Of a stretch of DNA of 12,560 nucleotides, positions 6,766 through 12,560 are shown piece by piece. The notes under the pieces were generated by a model, which had not been told where the DNA came from, made no database searches, and saw only the letters and a program-made list of their open reading frames with translations. The position numbers and the translations under genes were made by a program. The DNA lies in NCBI GenBank assembly GCA_011065065.1, contig JAAKFL010000034.1:1-12560 (forward strand), in the 5' to 3' direction. This DNA comes from Chlamydiota bacterium (lineage in GTDB: Bacteria > Chlamydiota > Chlamydiia > Chlamydiales > SLFE01). The stretch's first letter is position 1, and every line of letters begins with the position of its first letter.

Positions 6766-6812
6766 TTTTTAGCACAGAGGGACACAGAGTCGGGCACAGA
6801 GAAACACAGAGA
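6766..6812 (+). repeat. CACAGAG short-unit repeat, single arm
   Basis: Four CACAGAG units are spaced 10-12 bp apart (CACAGAGGGA, CACAGAGTCGGG, CACAGAGAAA, CACAGAGAA). The block starts with TTTTTAGCACAG (6766-6777), identical to the start of the AGGAT block on the minus strand at 2787-2798. Unlike the other repeats, no complementary CTCTGTG arm is present nearby, so it cannot fold into the same hairpin. It lies in the divergent intergenic region. Confidence 0.75.
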
Positions 6813-6822
6813 ATTTACTTAT

Positions 6823-6852
6823 TTGACAACATTTCTTTGGGTGCAGTATGCT
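6823..6852 (+). promoter_or_regulatory. Possible promoter for the PLP-enzyme gene
   Basis: A perfect TTGACA (6823-6828) is followed after 18 bp by TATGCT (6847-6852, four of six consensus bases). Transcription would begin near 6859, after the outermost ATG at 6848 and only a few bases before the ATG at 6863. If real, it rules out the longer start and implies a nearly leaderless mRNA. Confidence 0.38.
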
Positions 6853-6862
6853 CGAAGACCAA

Positions 6863-8041
6863 ATGATCGATCTTAAAAAAATACGACAAGATACACCCGG
6901 CTCATCTCAAAGAATTCATTTTAATAATGCTGGCTCCTCTTTACCACCACAGCAAGTAATTCGTAAAATGGAGGAATATTTAGAGCTGGAGGCCCAAATC
7001 GGTGGTTATAACGCTGCCGACGAATCGAAAAGTGAAATCAATTCTTTCTATGTTGAGGCAGCCAAGCTGATTAACGCCTCCTCTGTTGAAGAAATCGCGT
7101 TTTCCGAAAGCGCCACTCATGCTTGGCAAAAGATTTTCTATAGCCTGGAGCTCGGTCCTAAAGACACGATTATCTTATTTGACAACGAATACATCAGTTT
7201 CTACTTATCCGTATTACAACAACAAAAAAGGATAGGTTTCAAGCCTGTTATCACTGGTTCAAATGAACAAGGCGACATTGACTTAGACACATTCAAAAAA
7301 ACTTTGGACTCTTCGGTAAAGGCAGTGCTTCTTGGACATATGCCCACACAGAGCGGGATTCTGAATCCCGCCGAAGAAGTTGGGGCTATCCTTCAGGACC
7401 ATTCTGCCAAATACATTCTTGATGCGACTCAAACGGTTGGTCAGTATCCTATCGATGTGGAGAAAATACAGTGCGATGCTTTGTGTGGCACAGGGAGAAA
7501 ATTCCTGCGTGGACCACGAGGAACTGGTTTCCTCTATGCAAAACAGAATTTTGCTGAGAGTTTAAATCCTGTAGTGATTGACTTAGGATCTGCCCATTGG
7601 ACATCTGAAGGCAAATATGATCTTTTCCCAGGAACGCGCCGATTCGAATGCTGGGAAAAAAACTACGCTGCAATGATCGGACTTACCGAAGCTATTCGAT
7701 ATGCCAATGAACTTGGAATTGAAAATATATGGGAAAGAACGCACAAACTGGGAACTATGCTCAGAGAAGGGTTAAGAAACATTGATGGAGTCACAATCTG
7801 TGACCCAGGGACCAAACATGGAGCCATCGTCACATTTACTCTGAAAGGTCACTCGTGCCTTGATATCATGAAAACATTATACCAACAAAACATCACCATC
7901 CATTATTCAATGAGAGAATATGCTCCGTTAGATTTTGGAAAAAGAGGCCTGGAGGAAGCTTGTCGGGCCTCACCTCATTATTTCAATCTTGAAGAAGAAG
8001 TTGATCAAGTAATTCATGCGATCAAACATCTTGCTTGTTAG
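6863..8041 (+). CDS. PLP-dependent enzyme of the class V aminotransferase fold
   Basis: Cytoplasmic fold-type I PLP enzyme of the cysteine desulfurase / isopenicillin-N-epimerase-like group; substrate unknown. Counting from the ATG at 6863 (392 residues), it begins MIDLKKIRQDTPG and then IHFNNAGSSLPP (18-29), the usual N-terminal motif. SESATHAWQ (81-89) forms the cofactor phosphate site, LDATQT (186-191) carries the aspartate that contacts the pyridine nitrogen, and TGRKFLRGPRGTGFLY (210-225) contains the Schiff-base lysine K213. RASPHYFN (368-375) near the end holds the likely carboxylate-binding arginine. TGRK in place of the HK of true cysteine desulfurases argues against NifS/IscS. An in-frame ATG at 6848 would add MLEDQ. 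The inner start is preferred because it matches the usual length before RxDTPG and because the promoter candidate overlaps the outer one; neither start has a strong ribosome-binding site. The gene is divergent from wza and its tail overlaps the GT2 gene by 20 bp. A link to glycan synthesis is only positional. Confidence 0.85.
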   Translation: MIDLKKIRQDTPGSSQRIHFNNAGSSLPPQQVIRKMEEYLELEAQIGGYNAADESKSEINSFYVEAAKLINASSVEEIAFSESATHAWQKIFYSLELGPKDTIILFDNEYISFYLSVLQQQKRIGFKPVITGSNEQGDIDLDTFKKTLDSSVKAVLLGHMPTQSGILNPAEEVGAILQDHSAKYILDATQTVGQYPIDVEKIQCDALCGTGRKFLRGPRGTGFLYAKQNFAESLNPVVIDLGSAHWTSEGKYDLFPGTRRFECWEKNYAAMIGLTEAIRYANELGIENIWERTHKLGTMLREGLRNIDGVTICDPGTKHGAIVTFTLKGHSCLDIMKTLYQQNITIHYSMREYAPLDFGKRGLEEACRASPHYFNLEEEVDQVIHAIKHLAC

Positions 8042-8948
8042 GTTTCCAATAGAAATCTTGGCCACTGCACAACCTCTTAAACCATGTCGGTGTGGAGCCA
8101 CTCCATTTCCCCAATCGATAGCCCATATATTTCACGACTGTTTGCAAACATCCATAAGGAATCAAATGAGGCTTTTCTCTCGCTAATTTTTTCAACATGT
8201 ATGTGAAAAATCTTTTTCCTCTGTTTTCATCAGAACCAAGACCGCTTAACAAATCTCTGTTCCAACTCCGGACAAGCCCAGTGTCAAAATTTCTGCGAAA
8301 TTCCTCCCACAAAGTATAGGTGTGCGAATGTTTGACGACAGCTTCTGCCACATAGGCAATTTTATGCCCCCGTTGCAATAGTTTCGCTGTTGTAAAGGTA
8401 TCTTCACCAATCAAGACTGAGCCGAATCCATCAATTTGATCTAATGCATCATTTTTGTAAGCTGCACAGGAATTGGAACAAAAAATGGTGTAAACTCCAT
8501 ATTTTCGCCTATCATCAAAAGATCGAATTTGACTTGAGTCAGGATAATTAAACTCCCGAGGAATTTGTTCAAATATCCCCGCTTGATCATGCGGAATCTG
8601 CCTTGCATATGCAATCGAGGCCACTCCATCAATAAGAGGTTGGACAAGATGAGTCAGCATGTTCTGGTCAACGGCATACGCATCAGGAGTCATCATCACC
8701 ACAATATCAGTTTTCAAAAATTTTCGCGCACGCTCACGACTCGTCCCATGGTTGAATTTATGCCGAGGAATCACCAACGTTTCGGCTCCCATCTCCTGGG
8801 CTAACTCCACCGTTCCATCTTCAGACGAAGAATTCATTACAAGAACTCGGGGTTTTAAAGGGGATTCTAAAATGGAAGGAAGGCAATGAGGGAGATGATG
8901 TTTGGCGCGATAGGTCACAAAGACAACACCAATTGAAGGATCAGTCAT
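8022..8948 (-). CDS. GT2 family glycosyltransferase, rhamnosyltransferase-like
   Basis: Predicted to transfer a deoxyhexose, probably the product of the upstream genes, onto a glycan acceptor at the cytoplasmic face of the membrane. With the start at 8948 it has 308 residues. It shows the GT-A opening GVVFVTYR (7-14), the nucleotide-binding MNSSSEDGT (38-46), KFNHGTSRERA (64-74) typical of the RfbN/RfbF-type rhamnosyltransferases, TPDA (87-90) at the metal-binding position, and GEDTFTTAKLLQRG (181-194) with the likely catalytic acid region. No membrane segment is evident. The start at 8948 forms an ATGA overlap with the stop of the SDR gene and has AGGA five bases upstream. The in-frame upstream start at 9017 would overlap that gene by 73 bp and lacks support. 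Last gene of the four-gene operon; it runs into the tail of the convergent PLP-enzyme gene. The sugar donor is inferred; it may well not be rhamnose. Confidence 0.88.
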   Translation of the reverse strand: MTDPSIGVVFVTYRAKHHLPHCLPSILESPLKPRVLVMNSSSEDGTVELAQEMGAETLVIPRHKFNHGTSRERARKFLKTDIVVMMTPDAYAVDQNMLTHLVQPLIDGVASIAYARQIPHDQAGIFEQIPREFNYPDSSQIRSFDDRRKYGVYTIFCSNSCAAYKNDALDQIDGFGSVLIGEDTFTTAKLLQRGHKIAYVAEAVVKHSHTYTLWEEFRRNFDTGLVRSWNRDLLSGLGSDENRGKRFFTYMLKKLAREKPHLIPYGCLQTVVKYMGYRLGKWSGSTPTWFKRLCSGQDFYWKPNKQDV

Positions 8949-9877
8949 AAAATTCCTACTGGGTAATAATTGCGATAGTATTCTGCGAGTTTTCTCCAAG
9001 CACGTTCTTCGTCCCAATCAAACTGTTCAGCATCCACGGGATTTGTGTTGACCCGAACTTTAGGTTCAGAAAACTCAGTCTGAGGATAAACACTGAACTC
9101 ACAGGGAATCTGGAGGTATGCTGTCATTTTCTCAGCAAATTTTTCTGTAAAAGCTTCTTGAGTGGAGATATATCCCGAAGGATTCAGCCTGAAAAAAAGA
9201 GCTGGTGGGTCTTGAGTCACAAAGTGCGCATAAGCTTTGGCAAGAAGCGTCACATGAATATTGTCGCGAGTATAGTAAGGTGTCTTCACTTGTGGTTTAT
9301 CTCCTCGAAACCAGTTCTTAATCAACCAAGAAGTGAACCTTTCCTCTTCATAAGGACCAAATGGGTTCGGTATGACAAATTTTCCCAAAGGAAGTCCCTG
9401 TCTGTGGCATTCAAATTCTATGAGCTCGCTTGTCAAAAACTTGGACAGCCCATACGGAGAAAACGCGTGGTTTTGTTCCTCACATTTTCCCTCCCCTTTT
9501 TCCGTAATGGAACCTGTGATGATCAAACGACGTCCTTTCAATAAAGAAATGACCTCTCTGATATGGCAAGTATTGTGAACTAAAGCATCGATCGCATCAA
9601 AATCATCACTTTTATAATTTTCTACTTGAGCCGCATGATGACACAGCACGTCGAAACGTTGAGTTTCAAGACAGTGAAGAAATTGAGAGCTTCCAAATGG
9701 ACACCCAAAAATTGGCTCACAAAGGGGGATTAACCGGTGAACGCGCTCTCCACGAATCCCATCATAATCTCCTAAACTCGAACGAAAAGTAGCAAAAACC
9801 TGATGCCCTTGTTCCGCCAGTTCTTTTGCGAACCAGTAGCCTGTAAACGAGCTAGCCCCTGTGAATAATATCCTCAT
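8945..9877 (-). CDS. Extended SDR, candidate CDP-4-keto-6-deoxyhexose reductase
   Basis: NAD(P)-dependent sugar-nucleotide epimerase/dehydratase family protein, 310 residues. The Rossmann motif at 6-13 is TGASSFTG, with serine at the middle position where the family motif TGxxGxxG usually has glycine. HHAAQV (80-85) is the NAA-like strand, TGS (121-123) contains the catalytic serine, and YGLSK (142-146) the Tyr-Lys pair. PNPFGPYEE (170-178) is the substrate-loop motif seen in sugar-nucleotide SDRs. Lying between an RmlC-type epimerase and a GT2 in an operon begun by glucose-1-phosphate cytidylyltransferase, it most plausibly reduces the 4-keto group of a CDP-6-deoxyhexose, comparable to abequose synthase-type enzymes. 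It does not look like the 4,6-dehydratase, which is usually longer with a TGHTGFKGSW motif. Both ends are ATGA overlaps (9874-9877 and 8945-8948). Family is sure; substrate and reaction are inferred. Confidence 0.82.
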   Translation of the reverse strand: MRILFTGASSFTGYWFAKELAEQGHQVFATFRSSLGDYDGIRGERVHRLIPLCEPIFGCPFGSSQFLHCLETQRFDVLCHHAAQVENYKSDDFDAIDALVHNTCHIREVISLLKGRRLIITGSITEKGEGKCEEQNHAFSPYGLSKFLTSELIEFECHRQGLPLGKFVIPNPFGPYEEERFTSWLIKNWFRGDKPQVKTPYYTRDNIHVTLLAKAYAHFVTQDPPALFFRLNPSGYISTQEAFTEKFAEKMTAYLQIPCEFSVYPQTEFSEPKVRVNTNPVDAEQFDWDEERAWRKLAEYYRNYYPVGIL

Positions 9878-10437
9878 ACCAATGTGTAATAAGCCTCTCT
9901 ATGAGTTTTTTCATCAAAATCGGGAAGTTGGGAATCTTTTTCAGACAACACGGTCGGAGCACGAGGCCATTCAATATTGAAGTAAGGATCATCCCAACGA
10001 ACCCCTCTTTCCAGTTCCGGCGTATAATATTCCGAAACAAAATAGACGATTTCAGTATCTGGCTGCAATACATAAAATCCGTGCGCAAATCCTTTTGGCA
10101 CATACATCATCAAGCCATTTCCCCCACCAAGGTGCGCACTAAAAGATTGGCCAAAAGTCTCTGAATCAGGCCGCAAATCTACAATCACATCGTAAACTGA
10201 TCCCTGAACACATTTGACGACCTTGACCTCTTCCTTTGGCGGAAGCTGATAGTGTAACCCTCTTAAGGTTCCTCGCTCATGACTTAAGGAGTTATTGATC
10301 TGAACAAAATTGTGTTCCAGTCCATGCTCATTAAAAACTTCTGCACAAAATAACCTGGCGAAGAACCCGCGCTGATCTCCGATTTTGTTGGGCTCAATCA
10401 CATACGCGCCCTTAAGTGGGGTTTCGATAAACTTCAT
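9874..10437 (-). CDS. rfbC: RmlC-type NDP-4-keto-6-deoxysugar 3,5-epimerase
   Basis: Cupin-fold sugar-nucleotide epimerase of 187 residues, the normal RmlC length. RGLHYQ (59-64) carries the catalytic base H62, the lysine K72 or K75 follows in VKVVKCVQG, PKGFAHGF (114-121) carries the second conserved histidine H119, and the proton-donor tyrosine is Y132 in VYFVSEYY. ERGVRWDDP (143-151) and the D168 region (SEKDSQLP) complete the signature. In classical pathways this enzyme acts on dTDP-4-keto-6-deoxyglucose. Here the upstream gene makes CDP-glucose, so a CDP-linked substrate, and perhaps epimerisation at only one carbon, is more likely; the sequence alone cannot decide. The catalytic residues are intact. 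The gene is joined to its neighbours by 4-bp ATGA overlaps at both ends, implying coupled translation. Confidence 0.9.
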   Translation of the reverse strand: MKFIETPLKGAYVIEPNKIGDQRGFFARLFCAEVFNEHGLEHNFVQINNSLSHERGTLRGLHYQLPPKEEVKVVKCVQGSVYDVIVDLRPDSETFGQSFSAHLGGGNGLMMYVPKGFAHGFYVLQPDTEIVYFVSEYYTPELERGVRWDDPYFNIEWPRAPTVLSEKDSQLPDFDEKTHREAYYTLV

Positions 10438-11285
10438 ACTGTCATTGTCCTATGTTGATGTGTGGGCTGTTTAGATGCTACAGAAGGCAAGTAGGGAGCC
10501 CATGGGGCCTCCCCTGTCTTCCACAGCTGTTCAAGCCGATCGCGATCTCTTTGAGTATCCATGCAAGACCAAAAACCGCTGTGTTGATAGAGATTTAACT
10601 GACCATCTTCTGCTAATTTCACTAGTGGTTTCATTTCCAAAAAACAATCTTCTTTTTCAGATAAATAAGAACAGAACTCTCGCCTGAAAAAGAAATACCC
10701 CCCATTGATCCAATTCTGTTTGAATTCTGGTTTTTCCTGGAACTTCACCACTTCGCTTCCCTCTAAACAGATCTCCCCAAAACGGGAAGGAGGGTTCACT
10801 CCAAGTACCGTCCCAATTTTTTTATGCTCCAAATGAAATTCCCACTCGCTTCTCAGATCGGCATTGGTCAACCCATCACCATAGGTCACAGCAAAGTGCT
10901 CGCTCTCTCCCAAATATTTCTTTGTCGCGATCGCCACCCGAGCTCCCGTCATAGTCTGCTCGCCAGTATAGGCCAAAGTCACCTCCCAATCCTCATCATA
11001 ATGAGCCGAATGGATCGTCTTTTGGTTAGTCTTCAAATCAATGGTAAAATCACTATTGAGAGTCGAATAGTTTAAAAAGAAGTCTTTAATCACATGGGAT
11101 TTATAACCCACGCACAAAATAAATTTTCGAAATCCATGTTTCCGGTAGTGGCGCATAATGTGCCACAGAATAGGATGCTTCCCTATGGGAATCATAGGTT
11201 TTGGGCGCAATTCTGTCTCTTCTTTGATCCGGGTTCCCAGTCCTCCGCAAAGGATAAAGACAGGAATCGAGTCAGGATTGATCAT
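10434..11285 (-). CDS. rfbF: Glucose-1-phosphate cytidylyltransferase
   Basis: Makes CDP-glucose from glucose-1-phosphate and CTP, the first committed step to CDP-deoxysugars. From the ATG at 11285 it has 283 residues. GGLGTR (14-19) is the nucleotide-binding loop, with EETELRPKPM (22-31) immediately after, including catalytic K29. Other signatures are ILWHIMRHY (39-47), YGD (135-137) with the metal-binding aspartate, EKP (184-186), NGGYFFF (194-200) and FWSCMDTQRD (238-247) with the second metal ligand D243. The EETE...RPKPM...ILWHIM pattern separates it from thymidylyl- and uridylyltransferases. The ATG at 11285 is chosen over an in-frame GTG at 11297 because a perfect GGAGG lies five bases before it and inside the longer version. 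It is the first gene of the operon, ending in an ATGA overlap with rfbC. A CDP-glucose 4,6-dehydratase (rfbG), its usual partner, is absent here. Confidence 0.93.
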   Translation of the reverse strand: MINPDSIPVFILCGGLGTRIKEETELRPKPMIPIGKHPILWHIMRHYRKHGFRKFILCVGYKSHVIKDFFLNYSTLNSDFTIDLKTNQKTIHSAHYDEDWEVTLAYTGEQTMTGARVAIATKKYLGESEHFAVTYGDGLTNADLRSEWEFHLEHKKIGTVLGVNPPSRFGEICLEGSEVVKFQEKPEFKQNWINGGYFFFRREFCSYLSEKEDCFLEMKPLVKLAEDGQLNLYQHSGFWSCMDTQRDRDRLEQLWKTGEAPWAPYLPSVASKQPTHQHRTMTV

Positions 11286-11290
11286 AGGAT

Positions 11291-11295
11291 CCTCC
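11291..11295 (-). promoter_or_regulatory. Strong ribosome-binding site deciding the rfbF start
   Basis: GGAGG on the minus strand lies five bases before the ATG at 11285. It would be inside the coding sequence if the GTG at 11297 were used, so it fixes the shorter start. Confidence 0.8.
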
Positions 11296-11315
11296 ACAAA
11301 TGAAAATCAGAACAA

Positions 11316-11344
11316 AATATAAATGAAAGAATCACAAAGTACAA
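11316..11344 (-). promoter_or_regulatory. Predicted promoter of the nucleotide-sugar operon
   Basis: TTGTAC (11339-11344) and TATATT (11316-11321) on the minus strand are separated by 17 bp, three and five matches to consensus. The predicted start near 11309 gives a leader of about 25 nt ending in the strong ribosome-binding site. It shares the short divergent region with the permease gene. Confidence 0.45.
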
Positions 11345-11390
11345 GAAATAAATCGATTTCGTATTCATAACCAGATAAGATGCTTCTATT

Positions 11391-12560
11391 ATGTCAGAGC
11401 ATAAAGGACACATATTTAGTGGAACATTATTGATCGCAGGAACCTGCATGGGAGCCGGGATGCTGGCAATTCCCCTGGTTACGGGAATCAGCGGTTTTTT
11501 TCCTGCCATGTTGATCAACATCATTTGTTGGTTATTTATGACGGCGACTGGGTTATTGTTTCTCGAGGCTACACTATGGATGCCAGATGGTTCAAACGTT
11601 TTGTCGATGGCGGGGCGTTTTTTAGGTCCCTTAGGAAAACTTTTGGGAGGAGTTTTCTTTTTATTCCTCTACTACTGTCTCATGATTTCATACATCGCTG
11701 GTGGAGCGCCGCTTCTCACAGATGCTATACGCAATATCCTCATGTTAGACATTTCAATCGAGTTGGGATATGTCATTTACACTCTGTTACTTGCTGGAGT
11801 TGTCGCCACAGGTGCCTGGCTTGTGGATCGCGTCAACTGGATCTTAATGACGGGGTTGATCCTGGCATTTTTTTTATTGATTGGGTTTGGAGCTTCCGAT
11901 GTGAATCCCGATTTTCTTTTGCATAAAAGGTGGGCGCTCAGTTTTTTTGCTGCTCCTATTCTTTTTAGTGCTTATGGATTTCACAACATTGTCCCCTCTC
12001 TATCCACTTATTTGAAACGAAATCGGCGTCATTTACGGATTGCGGTGATCACCGGAACAACACTTCCTTTTATCGTCTATTCAGCATGGCAGTGGTTGAT
12101 TATAGGATCGGTACCGCTCGATCAACTGCAGATTGCTTCATCGCAAGGAGTTCCCGCCAGCCGCATTCTTGCGGAAGTGACAGGCACCGTGTGGGTGGGG
12201 CAGATCGCTCTTTTCTTTGGATTTTTTGCGATTGTGACCTCTCTTTTAGGTGTATCGTTATCGATGGTGGATTTTTTAGGAGATGGGTTTCATGTGAAGA
12301 AACGGACAGGGCTACTTCGTTTGGGACTTGTTATCCTTGTATTTGGACCCCCGGCTGTTGTCGCTTTCAATTACCCTATGATTTTTGTGGAAGCCTTGGG
12401 AATTGCCGGCGGAATTGGCGAAGCTTTTTTAAATGGCCTTCTTCCCATTGCCATGGTGTGGATTGGGAGGTATCACATGAAGTTAGAAGGGCGGCACCTG
12501 CTGTTTGGTGGGCGTGGCTTACTTTCGTTTTTATTGATCTTCACGATCTTTATCATGGCG
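11391..12560 (+). CDS. tyrP: TyrP-family aromatic amino acid permease, 3' end outside window
   Basis: Inner-membrane importer of tyrosine or tryptophan, driven by the proton gradient in the family (aromatic amino acid/H+ symporters related to TyrP and Mtr). The frame is open from the ATG at 11391 to the window edge, giving 390 codons without a stop; family members are about 400 residues, so only the last few are missing. The start MSEHKGHIFSGTLLIAGTC leads directly into the first membrane segment with GAGMLAIP, followed by SGFFP. About ten or eleven hydrophobic segments follow, including ISYIAGGAPLL, FSAYGFHNIVPSL (the conserved FG-x-H-x-x-x-PS signature) and LFFGFFAIVTSLLGVSLSM. The pattern looks chlamydial. 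No ribosome-binding site precedes the ATG, and a weak promoter candidate (TCGATT 11353-11358, TAAGAT 11376-11381) would make the mRNA nearly leaderless. Tyrosine versus tryptophan cannot be settled from sequence. Confidence 0.88.
   Translation, partial: MSEHKGHIFSGTLLIAGTCMGAGMLAIPLVTGISGFFPAMLINIICWLFMTATGLLFLEATLWMPDGSNVLSMAGRFLGPLGKLLGGVFFLFLYYCLMISYIAGGAPLLTDAIRNILMLDISIELGYVIYTLLLAGVVATGAWLVDRVNWILMTGLILAFFLLIGFGASDVNPDFLLHKRWALSFFAAPILFSAYGFHNIVPSLSTYLKRNRRHLRIAVITGTTLPFIVYSAWQWLIIGSVPLDQLQIASSQGVPASRILAEVTGTVWVGQIALFFGFFAIVTSLLGVSLSMVDFLGDGFHVKKRTGLLRLGLVILVFGPPAVVAFNYPMIFVEALGIAGGIGEAFLNGLLPIAMVWIGRYHMKLEGRHLLFGGRGLLSFLLIFTIFIMA

Noticed and set aside
6863..8041. Cysteine desulfurase (iscS/sufS) call
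   Set aside because: The lysine lies in TGRK rather than an HK context, the overall pattern fits another class V subgroup, and no Fe-S assembly genes are nearby.
8949..9017. Longer N-terminus for the GT2 protein
   Set aside because: It would overlap the SDR gene by 73 bp, while the start at 8948 has AGGA in place and an ATGA overlap like the other junctions of the operon.
11525..11926. Plus-strand 133-codon frame within the permease region
   Set aside because: It is an out-of-frame reading of tyrP; the permease frame continues unbroken with membrane segments and family motifs.

Overview
The window holds eight protein genes and several unusual non-coding repeats from a moderately AT-rich bacterium. 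The best guess at the host is an environmental (amoeba-associated) member of the Chlamydiae, order Parachlamydiales. This rests mainly on the aromatic amino acid permease at the right edge, whose N-terminus (GTLLIAGT-x-MGAGMLAIP, then SGFFP) has the look of chlamydial TyrP proteins. Its occurrence beside Wza/Wzc-type export genes, which the pathogenic Chlamydiaceae lack, points to an environmental lineage. The assignment is an inference; a gammaproteobacterial intracellular lineage is the main alternative.

Layout. Positions 1-231 hold two kinds of hairpin-forming short-unit repeat. Positions 261-2273 (minus) encode an adenosylcobalamin-dependent class II ribonucleotide reductase (NrdJ/RtpR). 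Behind its start lie a structured leader, a pair of NrdR boxes 32 bp apart centre to centre, and a sigma70-like promoter. Positions 2633-2798 hold a second copy of the same composite repeat in the opposite orientation, so the nrdJ unit is bracketed by inverted copies. Positions 2809-6689 (minus) are a two-gene export operon: a Wza-type outer-membrane lipoprotein, then a 940-residue Wzz/Wzc-type copolymerase whose C-terminal kinase-like domain has lost the Walker residues. A divergent intergenic region (6690-6862) carries a promoter candidate for each side and half of a CACAGAG repeat. Then comes a plus-strand PLP enzyme of the class V aminotransferase fold (to 8041). It overlaps tail-to-tail by 20 bp with the last gene of a minus-strand nucleotide-sugar operon (11285 to 8022). 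That operon is glucose-1-phosphate cytidylyltransferase (rfbF), an RmlC-type sugar epimerase, an extended SDR and a rhamnosyltransferase-like GT2, with every junction an ATGA overlap. A divergent tyrP-like permease gene runs off the right edge.

How the genes work together. RfbF should make CDP-glucose. The epimerase and SDR would finish a CDP-4-keto-6-deoxyhexose into a CDP-deoxysugar, and the GT2 would transfer it to a glycan that the Wza/Wzc pair could help polymerise and export. The CDP-glucose 4,6-dehydratase, flippase (Wzx) and polymerase (Wzy) needed for this are not in the window. The PLP enzyme may modify a precursor, but nothing in its sequence ties it to the glycan. nrdJ is an independent dNTP-supply unit.

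The points most worth a second look are the inverted composite repeats around nrdJ, the common head sequence and near-helical unit spacing linking the AGGAT, CGAAG/CAAAG and CACAGAG repeats, the NrdR-box pair on a B12-dependent reductase, and the apparent pseudokinase end of the Wzc-like protein.
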